The notes below the pieces were generated by a model. It saw nothing but the letters and a program-made list of their open reading frames with translations. It had not been told where the DNA came from and ran no database searches. This document shows positions 34,714 through 45,563 of a stretch of 64,000 nucleotides of DNA, piece after piece (position 1 is the stretch's first letter; each line of letters begins with the position of its first letter). The stretch comes from Litsea cubeba (taxonomy: Eukaryota > Streptophyta > Magnoliopsida > Laurales > Lauraceae), in NCBI GenBank assembly GCA_012931725.1, contig CM022955.1, positions 11,000,885-11,064,884 of the forward strand. Reading direction: 5' to 3'. Position numbers and translations under genes: made by a program.

Positions 34714-35187
34714 GTCATGGTCCAGAATCCAAATGGGCCCCGGATTTGGGATGCGACACATGTCACGTCCACTCTCCGCACGCACCATTTTGATTTGCTA
34801 GGTGATGTTGTGTAGAGAGTACTGCCACATGTGGCCCCTTTTGATGCTGCCCCCTCTCAAATGAAAGATCTCCCCTTGTACGGCTAGGGGACCTTTTTTA
34901 TCCTGTATGAATTGGCCCCACCACTGTATCTAAGATCAAGGGGTTTCTGATTATATCACGATCATGATAGATCCATCTGATTTGAAAATCCGCCCCACTG
35001 CTCCATTTAAACCTGCACCAATCTGTTGGGACCAGTCCAGTTGATCCTGTATGAATTGGCCCCACCACTGTATCTGAGATCAATGGGTTTCTGATCTTAT
35101 CTCGATCATGATAGATCTGTCTGATTTGAAAATCTGCCCCTCTTCTCCATTTAAACCTGCACCAATCTGTTGGGACTGGTCCAGCCC
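34714..35187 (-). repeat. gypsy 5' LTR piece with a 144-bp tandem duplication
   Basis: It starts TGTCATGGTCCAGAATCC with a palindromic first 45 bp like the LTR at 23706. Units 34900-35043 and 35044-35187 (start ATCCTGTATGAATTGGCCCC) are near-identical tandem copies. The outer end of the LTR is not identified. Confidence 0.6.
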
Positions 35188-35837
35188 AGCCCACAAGGTG
35201 AGGGCCTGTGCTCACATTAAGTGTGAGCAGGCACTCAGAAGATCTGGATAGTATATTTCTATGTATTGTCATGCCTGTCACTTTGTCAGCAACACTTAGT
35301 GGGCACTGGGGATGGAAAGTGCTATGCATGGATAAGAAATACAACAAAAATCAGCATAATTGGATTTTTACTTTTTGTTGACATCACATAAATCTTTCAA
35401 GGGAATTGTTTGTATCTCCAACTTCAGTAAGCCATATACTTTCTATCTGTAATCCATTGATAGTGGGTTCACATTTTGGATAATTTAGATTTGTATGCGT
35501 GTTTGCTACATGTTTTTCAGAATTTTCGAAAAGTAGGGATTTTGTTACAGATGCATGGTTGCACTTTTTGATGAGGTTCACTTCTCCAATTCTCACTTGT
35601 TTGGAATAAGATGATTATGGAAGTTTACTTAGTTCTTTATAATGGAAAGAAAGCATGCATCCGCAAGTTTTAATGAACAAAGGGAGCCTTCAAGTCCAGA
35701 CGCCCCCTTTATATCTAGCAACCATTTTATTATAATTATAGTGTTATATTTCCTTGCGAAGTTTTTTTTAGATCTCCTTGCTGCCTGCAGTTCACACTTT
35801 ATATTATATCAATATTTTGAAACATGGCCTCCTGCAG
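35188..35837. other. intron end before RecX-like exon; nothing else recognised
   Basis: No transposon or gene signature is seen. It ends in the splice acceptor CTCCTGCAG. Confidence 0.4.
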
Positions 35838-35930
35838 AGCACTTACAACGGTCGAGCTGCACAAGAAACTGCGTGGAAAGAAATTTCCTCTTCATGAAAT
35901 TGAGGCAGTAATAGCTGATTTTCAGGGAAG
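35838..35930 (+). CDS. RecX-like gene, second recognised exon
   Basis: This 93-bp exon lies between acceptor CTCCTGCAG and donor GTATGT. It encodes ALTTVELHKKLRGKKFPLHE followed by IEAVIADFQGR, the first helical module of a RecX domain (pattern T--EL--KL--K-FP---IE-VI--F--R). One base completes the previous exon's codon and two bases are left for the next exon. Both joins give Arg and keep the frame. No stop or shift was found. Conservation of frame across the 19-kb intron argues for a functional gene rather than a relic. Confidence 0.85.
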
Positions 35931-37404
35931 GTATGTGTCTATATTTGTCATCAGCTTTATATATAATTGCAGCTGCTACTATAATCTGTAGCTGTGTGTT
36001 CTAGGTGATTCTTTTGGACTTAGTAGCACCTTCCTATCCTTAGATGGGATAAGACTTCAATATTGATGATGTTATTTCTTATCGACCAAGAAATTCTTGG
36101 GTCCTCATGCATTAGGATGTCAATTGTAACTTGATGTCTCTTTCTGTACTAGGTAGGACCACCGATCAGTTGATCTGATTGGACTCTCATGTGAGCATCC
36201 CATCCTTCAGATCTTTGGCGTGAAAGTAGAACTTGAAGAAAAACTTACCATGATGGGTTCTGAAAAGAAGTTACAATCTGTGAAATTTTGGGCATTTTGC
36301 TATGCTGCATGTGTCCAATCAGACTAGTGTCTGGTTCACCAAACAAAGGGCCCCAGTTGGACAAATTAACTACGGAACAGTATGACATTGTACCTATCTG
36401 ATGCATCAGGATCTTCTATTGTCCGCATTGATCAGGCCACTTTGTAGTGATCGTGAGCATAGTTGTCAAATCACGAATTGTATTGTGAATCGTTCAAGTG
36501 GTTGAATCGAATCGAACTGCGAATTGTAAGATATTTTCTACTTTCCTTAATATAGATAAAAGAAATACTAAAAAAATATAGAAAAAATAGGAAAATTATA
36601 AGTGTCTACAATCTATCTATTTTCCATCCATATCAACATCAATACTTGACAAATATTAGCATCTTTATATACTACTAACATATGATATCTATCATATCAA
36701 AGTTAAAAATCTGCATGTAGGTTGTAGAATTAAAATGTCCAAGTGTTTAAAAGGGAAAAATTATATTTGGCACTTAATTCAAGCAAGGCCATCGTCATCC
36801 AGCAACATAGTCCATGCCAAAAAGAAGACTAGACTAAACCAGCAGAAGAAAAGTGTAAACCAGATAGATGAGAAAAAAGAGGAAATAAATGGAGAGAAAC
36901 AAGAACATACAGAAAAAAAATTGCAACCTAAAGGCGTTGCTGTGTGAGCTCCATTTACTCCAGAAAAATCAGAATATAACTAACCAAAATATTTGGATTC
37001 CATTAATATGCAGAGCCCACATTATAGTTTGGAATTGACATGAGCAATGAGCCCCACATTTGTAATACCCTATGTATGGATAGGGCCCATATTTGTCCAA
37101 CAGTAATTTATTTTTATGGGCCCTTAATTTTATTTAATTATTATTTATATTGTGGGCCCGGAGTATGTTGGAAATATTAGATTGAGTTGTGGGACCCCAA
37201 ATATATAGTAGTATTATTAGCGGTATCATAAGAGTATCATGATGGGCCTAAAACCCACATGTGGCGCATGACCCAAGCCCATAAAGGGCTAGGCTCCTTT
37301 CCCAATGAAGGAACCTTAGGAGCACACGATCCTAATAAGACTTCAAACCCTTGTTGACCATGATATAACCCTTATTCTTCTTATTTTTCCTCTCATATCT
37401 CATT

Positions 37405-37406
<2 letters not shown>

Positions 37407-37462
<56 letters not shown>
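37407..37462. repeat. (GA)n microsatellite
   Basis: This is an uninterrupted GA run of about 56 bp. Confidence 0.97.
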
Positions 37463-37464
<2 letters not shown>

Positions 37465-38249
37465 TAATTGAGCTTTTGCGTGGGAACTTGTAGAGAGCAA
37501 GGAGATCCGCGAGGAAGACAAACAAGATCAACCGTGTGGAGCGTAGCGGATGACATGTTCGAGATCCCACATTGAGCGTTAAGCGATTAGCTACATGAGG
37601 TGAGTAGGTTTCTAAATTAATGACATGGAGATTGGTGAGCATTGAAGCACTAGAAAACTTGAGTTCCGACTTCAAGGCCAAGTTCGTTTTATAGTTGAAG
37701 GAATTGTATGAGTAGAGCTCTAACCTAAATTAGGAATCTTTTGCATGTCCGGTGCCAGTATACCCAATTTTCAATCAAATTAAATAAAAAGTTAAAATCT
37801 ACCTCTTATTTTATTGGCAATAAAATCTATTTTTGTTCCCATTCACTTTCTAGTTTCTTTTTCTTTTTATTTAATTTGTGGATGGAGAACATGTAATATA
37901 TAAATGGGGGGCAGCTCTCCTAAGCTCAAGGAATACTGTCGAGAGGTACCTCCCACAGTGCCAAATGAAATAGTTCTCACCTCATGGGTTGGGACGATCC
38001 AACTGGCCTGGGAAAACTTTAATCCACAATGGGACCTCTCCATCATCCCATTTGCCCATGATTAACATATATTCAAGTGAGCAGCACAAGGGGCTGAAAT
38101 AGTTACCTTTCATGAAAACAGTGAGAGCTATCTATTGGCAGAAGGTTCTATATTTAAAATGGATATAGAGATATGCATACATTTGAACATATATAAAGAT
38201 TAGAATAGAGAATAAACTTATTTGATGAAATATATATATATATATATTT

Positions 38250-38291
38250 AAACATAGTTGGGACAAGGCTTTGATGATGACGATGACGATG
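38250..38291 (+). repeat. RTE LINE 3' tail fragment
   Basis: AACATAGTTGGGACAAGGCT followed by TTGATGATGACGATGACGATG matches the last bases of the LINE at 5870-6985. It is a very short 5'-truncated copy. Confidence 0.8.
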
Positions 38292-39045
38292 GTATGTATA
38301 TTTCAAGATCAGAATAGTGGAGAATCTGTCTTTATTCCTAGAATTCCTTGTTCATGGTTCTCATTAATGTTGCAACTGGGTTGGGTCCTGGCTTATACAG
38401 TCCAGTCTGAATATTTATTGGTTTAAAATGCAGGCCCGGTCTGTTAATCAAGCACGTTTTTTTAATAGTGTCATTAATGAAGTACTACTTCACTTGTTTG
38501 GGCGAGGCCTGTTGTTCGCCTCAATAACTAGTTAGCAAGGGAAACCTGCAGGGTTATTAAGTTTGAACACTGAGCCCAGCCTATAGTCCTACCCTCTAAT
38601 TATTCAGCCGACACTACTTGCCCAAGACTGCTACTGTATTGATCTAAAATAAGAAAATTGTAATCTTTTTACTTTTATGAATAAGGCTATAGTTTTATGG
38701 TTAAAGATCGATTATCAAATAATTCACGAACCAGTCATCGTAGTCCTTATCAATGGATGCAATGTCAGCAAAGTGGCCCTCTTTCTCAGACTTCCTTAAA
38801 CATTCTTGAGACATTCTTCAAAGCAAAGCTAAAAGTGGCCTCTTTTCTTGAACTTTCAGTCTTTCACTGCATTTTCTACTCTTTTTCTCCTTCATGAATT
38901 TCAATCATTTACTTCAACTGTTGTTCATATGCACTTCATCTCTTGGTGACTGTAGCTGACTAAAAAAAAAAGGGGACTTGCATGTGCATATTGCATAATT
39001 GCATATATATTCAAGAAATTTGACCTTCTAGGTTACTGTTTATAG

Positions 39046-39133
39046 GGGTCTGCTTAATGATTACTTGTATGCGGAAACATTTTCACGTTCTAGATGGTTT
39101 TCTTTGAGTTGGGGGCCAAGGCGGATTAAGCAA
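39046..39133 (+). CDS. RecX-like gene, third recognised exon
   Basis: This 88-bp exon lies between acceptor TTTATAG and donor GTGAGT. The first base completes AGG (Arg), and the exon then encodes GLLNDYLYAETFSRSRW followed by FSLSWGPRRIKQ. This is the second module of a RecX domain (G-L-ND--YA--F---R-----GP--I-Q). The exon ends on a codon boundary. The next module (usually starting AL--KG) was not found between 39134 and 64000. The gene therefore either continues past a very long intron or is truncated. Confidence 0.87.
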
Positions 39134-39936
39134 GTGAGTCACTACTTCCCTTAATAAAGTTCTTTTCATATTTTAAATAATATGATGGTTTTCATTTATG
39201 TACTTTTATATTCTATATAAGCAGTTTCTTGGTTTGCTTTCTATTTGGATGCTTGGATGCATCCAAATCGCAAGTGATTCAAATATCTCAAATCATGTGC
39301 TCTGCTTAGTGACCAGGTAGGCATGGAATAGGGAACCTCCTTAGGTCAGCTACACCTTTTTCTTCAACTTTCCATAGACAACTATACATGAGGTCTACTG
39401 GAATTGTTTGGGAATTGGGGCAAAGGCAGACTCCTTTTTTGTTTCTAATGTGGATCCTGAAATCCATGCTGGAGCAAATGCATAGCACTAGCAGAATGGA
39501 TAACCGTCCTGTACAGAATGGACAACTGTCCTTTCTGAAAATCATCAATGTGTTTTTTGATTTATTGTACATCAAGACACTGGCTGTGCATCTTTATTTG
39601 ATTTTTGGCGTTGAAGTCATTTATTAAATAAAAAAGTACATGTCAACAGGGTGAAGGTCCAATTATATGCATGTAAAAGAAACCGTGCTCATACAAGCCA
39701 GCAACCCCTCTGAACTCGATATGCTTTGTTATTTCTCTTTTCTTCCTTTTTTTACTGCAACATGTATTAGATCAGCCAGAGCTCTCCCCGTCTCCCTCTC
39801 TCTTCCTCTCTATTTTTATAGCCCTTAGGATTGTTACTAATAAATATTTATTGGCCGATACTGATATTTTGAGAGTATCAGTTGCAAAAACTGATTAGGA
39901 ACCCCAATTTTTTTGCGATATGAGCTTCGACCAATG
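39134..39936. other. no feature recognised; probable intron
   Basis: AT-rich sequence follows the donor GTGAGT. No exon matching the rest of RecX was found and no transposon ends were found. Confidence 0.4.
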
Positions 39937-40525
39937 TAACGACCCGGAGTCCGAGGCCCTCTCGGATTCCGAATCATAACTCGCCAGTAGCATATCCACA
40001 ACATAAATCAAAATCATTCAAGCATAATAACCAGGCTTTTGCCTAAAATCTGAACCTTTAATCAAAAGAATATCCAAATCCAATAATAATGTCCAAATAA
40101 ACTACATAATTCCAAAAACATAGTCCTTATATTTTAAAAGAATCAACTAAGCATGTATCTAGTTATAAATTGTTCGAGTCCCACTTAGCCGCAGGTATCA
40201 AATCCAATTTTTTGCCATTGGGATCCTCTTGCCTTTCTATGTTTAGCGTACCTGGGATTGGGGCGAAACACAATCAGTCATACCGAGTGAATTGATTTCT
40301 ACATATACAAGATTTGTGTGCAACATTATAATAAAAGAAGCACTTAATTCAAATATGAAACAATAAAAAAACGTGTATGCATTAATTTAGTTAAGGTTTC
40401 TAACTCTAACTTTGGGACCACTGCCTAACCACCATGTGCACAAGCTTCCAAAAATAACATACACCTCAAGGGTGCCTCCGAAACACAAGGGGCGTGCTGT
40501 AGTCGGTCAAACGGCTGACCTATAG
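39937..40525. repeat. old gypsy LTR, left part
   Basis: It begins TGTAACGACCCGGAGTCC, with a palindromic start (CGGAGTCCGAG..CTCGGATTCCG) and blocks in the same order as the LTR at 23706 (AGCCGCAG, TACCTGG, CAGTCATACCGAGTGA-like). It continues at 43951-45271, 50573-50756 and probably 60028-61487 after later insertions. Its right end is uncertain; candidates lie between 61488 and 61640. Confidence 0.6.
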
Positions 40526-40785
40526 TGATGCAGTCCTAGGGTTAGGATGCAAGTGCTAGGGCACAATTAGGGTTCCCAGGGAACAATCACACGAGGAAGA
40601 AACAGTCTTCAACGATAAATCTTCTCTTAATTCAATTCTCTCTATCTTTACCAATCTCTACAATGCCATATTTATAAGAAAAGAAACTTAAGGACTAAGA
40701 AAACAATCTAAACCAAACTAGGAAACCAAATAATAATTAGAAACTAATCCTAATTATACTCTTACTAAAATAAAACTAAATAAAA

Positions 40786-42471
40786 TTAGAATTTCATGGG
40801 TTTCACATGTGGCCCACGATGATATGGTATTGCTGCTGCATCATTCTCCCCAGGTTGGAAAAGAGTTCGACCTCGAACTCGGCTCTTCTTCTTGATGTTA
40901 CTTCTGTAGATAGTGTGCACATGAAGCGCATCCTTGGTGAGACGAGAACATGACCCTTGCTTTGGTGGTGTCGGCTTCATAGGACGGAGTGTAACTTGCG
41001 TTTCACCATGCATGAATGTGTATGTGTTGTCGCGCATGCCATTAGTTCCATTTTTGTCATACATCCACGGACGGCCCAATAAGATATCACAACTATCCAT
41101 GGGTACCACATTACACCAAACTGTATCTGTATAAGCTGCACCAATGGAAAAAGTAACCGGACATGCATATCGGACTTGCACTTCATCACCTGTCATTAAC
41201 CATCTAGCAAAATAAGGACGATGATGCTTCCGAACTTTCAGCTGTAAGCGATCCACAAAAGCTTGGGATATAAGATTCTGACAACTGCCGCCATCAATTA
41301 CTATTGTGCATTCCTGAGCATTGACTGTGCCTTTGGAGCGGAAAATATTTTCTCGCAACCACTTCGTCGCAGTAGTTGATGGAGCATCGGTGATGACCAT
41401 GAGAGATTCACCGTCAACTGCAGTGTAAATCTCTAATTCTTCTGTCTCAGCTGCAACCTCTGTTTCTTTAGGATCATCTGAGACATCCTTTTCGTCACTT
41501 TCATTTTCAATCAAGTGGATACGTTTGGGACATTCCCTTGCACGATGCCCTTGTTGGTGACAATTAAAGCATGTGATCCTATTTTGACCTTCGGGCTTGG
41601 TGAATTCTTTTGCCGATGAATCACTCAGTTTAGAACCGGCAAGTGAAGAATTCTTCTGCATAACCCATTTAGAGGCATTAAGTTTTCTGGCTTGATGATG
41701 TGCAATTCCTTCGGCTTTGATAGCATGCTGAACGATCTCATCAACAGTCTCAAAATGCTGAAATGTGAGGATATCTTGTATGTCAAGTGTCAGCCCATTA
41801 AAGTATCTGTCAACTAATACATCCTCATCTTCAGTCAAACCACAACGAGCTTGCATGGTCATAAATTCCTCAGAATACTCAACAACTGTCTTAGATCCTT
41901 GTTTCAAGTATTGAAAACGTGAACGCAGATCTCTAGAGTAATTGACAGGCAAAAATTTTTGCTTTAACAAATTCTTCATCTCGGCCCACGTGTCAACAGG
42001 GTCAATTTGCTGGTATCTTCTCTTCTTTTGCAACTCGGCCCACCATATCGCAGCATAATTGCGAAATCGAGTTGCCACCAGTGTAATCTTATGACCATCC
42101 GTCATTGGTTTATGCGCAAAAATATTTTCAACGCACACTAACCAATCCAAGAATTCATCTGGGTTCAATTTCCCATCATATTCGGGAATCACAAGTTTAA
42201 TACCCAAATCACGATCAACATTGACTACATGTGGATCTCGTTGATGTCGATGAGGTCCTCCATCATCGCGATGATTATCATCACGCCGATTAGTTTCCAA
42301 ATTGGTTAATCGGGTTTCAATCCTTTCCAGAGTCGCTTGCATTTGAACTTGCATTTGAACCATCGTTGCAGATAGTTGATTAACAGTTACCGACAATTGC
42401 GCAACGGTTCCCCTCAAATCATCATCATTGTGAGAGGAAGACTCCGCGTCAACCTGCTTCTTTGGAGGCAT
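40786..42471 (-). CDS. gypsy-type Gag with retropepsin-like C-terminal domain, 561 aa
   Basis: The frame is intact from MPPKKQVDAESSSHN. Residues about 10-60 form a short coiled-coil-like stretch (AQLSVTVNQLSATMVQ). Residues about 90-260 are a retrotransposon gag capsid domain (LVIPEYDGKLNPDEFLDWL, WWAEL, FLPVNYSRDL, VVEYSEEFM). A CCHC zinc knuckle, CFNCHQQGHRAREC, is at about residue 300. A retropepsin-like domain follows, with IVIDGGSCQNLISQAFVDRL (catalytic-type D-G-G-S) and DILLGRPWMYDKNG. It ends RGRTLFQPGENDAA plus a tail encoded within the LTR. Gag forms the particle; the protease domain may process it. No polymerase follows. Confidence 0.92.
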   Translation of the reverse strand: MPPKKQVDAESSSHNDDDLRGTVAQLSVTVNQLSATMVQMQVQMQATLERIETRLTNLETNRRDDNHRDDGGPHRHQRDPHVVNVDRDLGIKLVIPEYDGKLNPDEFLDWLVCVENIFAHKPMTDGHKITLVATRFRNYAAIWWAELQKKRRYQQIDPVDTWAEMKNLLKQKFLPVNYSRDLRSRFQYLKQGSKTVVEYSEEFMTMQARCGLTEDEDVLVDRYFNGLTLDIQDILTFQHFETVDEIVQHAIKAEGIAHHQARKLNASKWVMQKNSSLAGSKLSDSSAKEFTKPEGQNRITCFNCHQQGHRARECPKRIHLIENESDEKDVSDDPKETEVAAETEELEIYTAVDGESLMVITDAPSTTATKWLRENIFRSKGTVNAQECTIVIDGGSCQNLISQAFVDRLQLKVRKHHRPYFARWLMTGDEVQVRYACPVTFSIGAAYTDTVWCNVVPMDSCDILLGRPWMYDKNGTNGMRDNTYTFMHGETQVTLRPMKPTPPKQGSCSRLTKDALHVHTIYRSNIKKKSRVRGRTLFQPGENDAAAIPYHRGPHVKPMKF

Positions 42472-43613
42472 TATTGTTTAATGCAAATTGAAAATATCTG
42501 ACTGACCTGGTGTGTAGATCTGCCTTCCACGAGCACGCTGGTTAAAACGGATTGAAAATCTGACGGCAGATGGCTATGATAATGCAGAAACAAGATCCAA
42601 CGGTGGAGCTTGGGCAAATTTTGTTGTTTACTGAGTTCTGCAGATGGTACTGGGTCTCTTGTGTGAATGGGTCAGAGGTAGAAATCAACTGGAACTAGGC
42701 CTGGGATGGGCTTGGCCCAAATTCAGATGAGGCCCAATTGGCTGGCACACGTATGAATTTTCTCGGGATGTGTAGGGAAGAAAGAAAAACGAAGGAAGGG
42801 ATCTCAGAACCCTTCCTCGTTCTCTCTCAACTGACGAAGATGAAAGGAGGGTAGTTCGAGGCGATGGCGATGTCTGGCGATCACGGTGCTGGCGGGCGAC
42901 GATGACTGCGAGGACGACGCGACGACAGCGAGGGCGGCGCGACGGCAAGGATGTGGCTGAGGGTTCGACTGGAGAAGGAGATCTCGGTGCACGGTATGCT
43001 TCTCTTTCTCTTATCGTCTTTTCTCACTTCTTTGCTTCTTTTCTGCTGTTTCTTCTTCGTCTTCCTGCTCTCTGTTTTTTTTTTTTTTTTGTATTTACGG
43101 GTGGGGGTTTTGGACTAGAAGCCGCCGACGATGGGGTTGGAAAGGCCTCACGGTGGCGATGTGGCTGGGGTTGTGATAGGGCTGGGGTGGCGGGCTCTAA
43201 AGGGAATTGGGTCCCGCAGTGGGTTCGATGAGAGGGATTCGGCAGAGGGTTTTCTGGCGGAAAGGTCTTGCGGGGAGGTTGTCGATTAGGTTTTTTGCGG
43301 CTTGGGTTTCGGTTTGGGGATTCTGGGTGGGAAACAATGGATCGTGGGAGATGACGATTGTGATTAGGGATTTCGGTTCGGTTGTGACTGTGCAGTGAAG
43401 GGCTGGGTTGAGGCGGCAAGAGGGTTAGCTGTGAATGGGCTTCGACTGTTTGGAAATTTTTGTCACAGGGGACTGACGAAGGGGTTTTGGTAGTGGATGG
43501 GGTTCGACAGGGAGTGGTGATGATGGTAGCGGGAAGGTGGTGATAACTGGACGTGTCGGGGATGGATAGATGGATGATAAGGGTAACACGCCGATTGATG
43601 GAGTGATCGTTCG
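42472..43613 (-). other. leader of the gag-only element
   Basis: 1.14 kb between PBS and gag. The coding strand is C/A-rich, so a long low-complexity Pro/Ser/Thr frame exists (43668-43024), but it has no domain and crosses the PBS into the LTR. I treat it as untranslated. A T-run lies at about 43076-43090. Confidence 0.6.
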
Positions 43614-43945
43614 GCTCTGATACCAATTGATGCAGTCCTAGGGTTAGGATGCAAGTGCTAGGGCACAATTAGGGTTCCCAGGGAACAATCACACGAGGAA
43701 GAAACAGTCTTCAACGATAAATCTTCTCTTAATTCAATTCTCTCTATCTTTACCAATCTCTACAATGCCATATTTATAAGAAAAGAAACTTAAGGACTAA
43801 GAAAACAATCTAAACCAAACTAGGAAACCAAATAATAATTAGAAACTAATCCTAATTATACTCTTACTAAAATAAAACTAAATAAAATTAGAATTTCATG
43901 GGTTTCACATGTGGCCCACGATGATATGGTATTGCTGCTGCATCA

Positions 43946-45271
43946 TATAGCCAAAGAAAGTGCAACTATCCTAAAAGTAAAAAAAATGACGCAGCCTCTT
44001 GAAACATAAGGGACAAACTATAGTCAGGCGAATGGCTGATCTATAGCCAAATAAAGTGCAACTGACCTAAAAGTCAGAGAAATTATGCAGATGCCCTAAA
44101 AGCCATGTCGGGAATTCATCTCTTAGCTTCATGTGCTGGTGCTAGGGGGTGTCCAATGGGTTGGTCAACATTATTTCGAAAACAGCTTTCAATAATATTT
44201 TCCAGTATAGTTATCGTGATAATTTGAGATTTTGTCCATACTGATGTTTCCGGGTTTCGTCAACCCCATTCCCTTACCATCGTGGTACCCCTCGTAAGAA
44301 TAATATCCCAAATTATCCTGATAGAATGAGACACCTCATCAACATCATTCATCTAACCTTATGGAGCAACACAGTGAATAACATAACATAATTTAATAAT
44401 CACATTAAGATGGAAATACCAGCCTCAACTCACACTATAATCAATAAAGTATTTACATGTGTAAGAGAAAATAATAGAGCTGCATAAAAAAAACCCAAGT
44501 TGTCCACCGAATTCTAGACAATTCAGTGTGCTCTACCTTAATATGTTCTGAATGGAAAAGTTAAAAGGGGTTCCGGTCATGTTTTCCAAAACTAGCAGGG
44601 GTCTTTGTGTAATTTTTAAAAATCATAAAAGAATTCCTCTTCCAAACAGTACCAAGCAGTACCCAACTTTCAAACAAAACTCAGCTTCCAGCGAAGAGGT
44701 TCACACCTGGAGCACTAGAACTCACATATTCAGTCACATAATATAGCTTAATGGCATCAACTACACTGTAGCAACATAGACAATATGCCATATAAGAACC
44801 AGCTATGACTTGGCAATCTCATTGAATATCACACTATAGGTTTCTTATCCCGTAAGGGGTGGAAATATCACATAAACGAAATCAGGCCTCACGAAATCAT
44901 CAATAATGATTTGACGACATGGATGGATGTAACATACATACTAGTTAACAATTAATCGTAATGTTCAAACCTTCATATTAATAAGTTGCAACCAGAACCC
45001 ATATCATGGGTTTCGACCATGGCCTGAACCCGACGGGGGTTCAGCCATCTTAATACTTTATACGTGGAGGTCGGCTCAACTCTAATCTTCCAAACATGAT
45101 TCAGCATGTCCTAAAACTCACCACATTAACAAAATTCAGATTTTCTAATGTCTACTCTAGTTGTAAATAATCCAAATCTTTCAAGAAAAGCATAGAAGTA
45201 TGTAAATCCTTACTAAAGAGTTAAGAGGACTCTAGGTAGGTTCAGCTATTCTGAAATTCATATATTGGGAG
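43946..45271. repeat. old gypsy LTR, middle part, with a local tandem repeat
   Basis: 40474-40525 joined to 43951-43980 (ACGGCTGACCTATAG then CCAAAGAAAGTGCAAC) is repeated at about 43996-44080 (ATGGCTGATCTATAGCCAAA then TAAAGTGCAAC). The second copy is thus an empty-site version of the TATAG target. The rest is non-coding LTR sequence up to the copia at 45272. Confidence 0.6.
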
Positions 45272-45563
45272 TGACAAAACTATGAATGTAATAACTTGAT
45301 GAGTCTCCTTTGGAGATCGTCCATTATATATATAGGATTACAATGCCTTTAATCAAGGTCCTAACACAGGAAAGTAAACTAATTACATCAATTAGAATAT
45401 CTAAGTTAAGAAAGTAAACTAATTACATCAATTAGTATCTTTAAGTTAGGAAAGAAATCAGAGAAAGATATATGTACAACTGTCAAGTTGACCCAATGTA
45501 ATTCTACATGAGGTGTATGGGCCTACAGATGAGCCGGGCCTTGGGCCTGTTTAACACCCCCCC

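Larger units (their letters stand above)
16720..35837 (+). other. intron of the RecX-like gene, 19.1 kb, transposon-filled
   Basis: It runs from donor GTTTGA to acceptor CTCCTGCAG. The exons on either side join in phase. It contains the copia remnant with Mutator-like and hAT inserts, an isolated LTR, a copia scrap, gypsy LTR and internal pieces, and a full copia element. Confidence 0.7.
35931..39045 (+). other. intron of the RecX-like gene, 3.1 kb
   Basis: It runs from donor GTATGT to acceptor TTTATAG. It holds LTR-like sequence from about 37059 (TGTAATACCC start, similar in kind to gypsy LTR starts), a (GA)n microsatellite at 37407-37462, and an RTE LINE tail at 38250-38291. The rest is not recognised. 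Confidence 0.75.
40526..43945 (-). mobile_element. gag-only LTR retrotransposon (TR-GAG-like), very young
   Basis: The LTRs 40526-40843 and 43628-43945 are each 318 bp, and I see no difference between them. TATAG flanks both ends (40521-40525, 43946-43950). The PBS is GCTCTGATACCA (43614-43625), two bases from the 5' LTR. The polypurine side reads TTCTCCCC beside the 3' LTR on +. The interior holds one open gag-protease frame and a 1.1-kb leader, with no RT, RNase H or integrase. It must move with proteins made by a partner element. Confidence 0.93.

Noticed and set aside
37059..38150. Complete solo gypsy LTR in the second RecX intron
   Set aside because: Only the TGTAATACCC start is suggestive; no matching end or target duplication was found, so it is mentioned only as LTR-like.
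39388..39627. 79-aa plus-strand frame tested as the next RecX exon
   Set aside because: It has no similarity to the expected AL--KG module and no suitable splice phase.
43024..43668. 214-aa minus-strand open frame rich in Pro, Ser, Thr and Arg
   Set aside because: It lies in the leader of the gag-only element, crosses the PBS into the LTR and has only low-complexity sequence.
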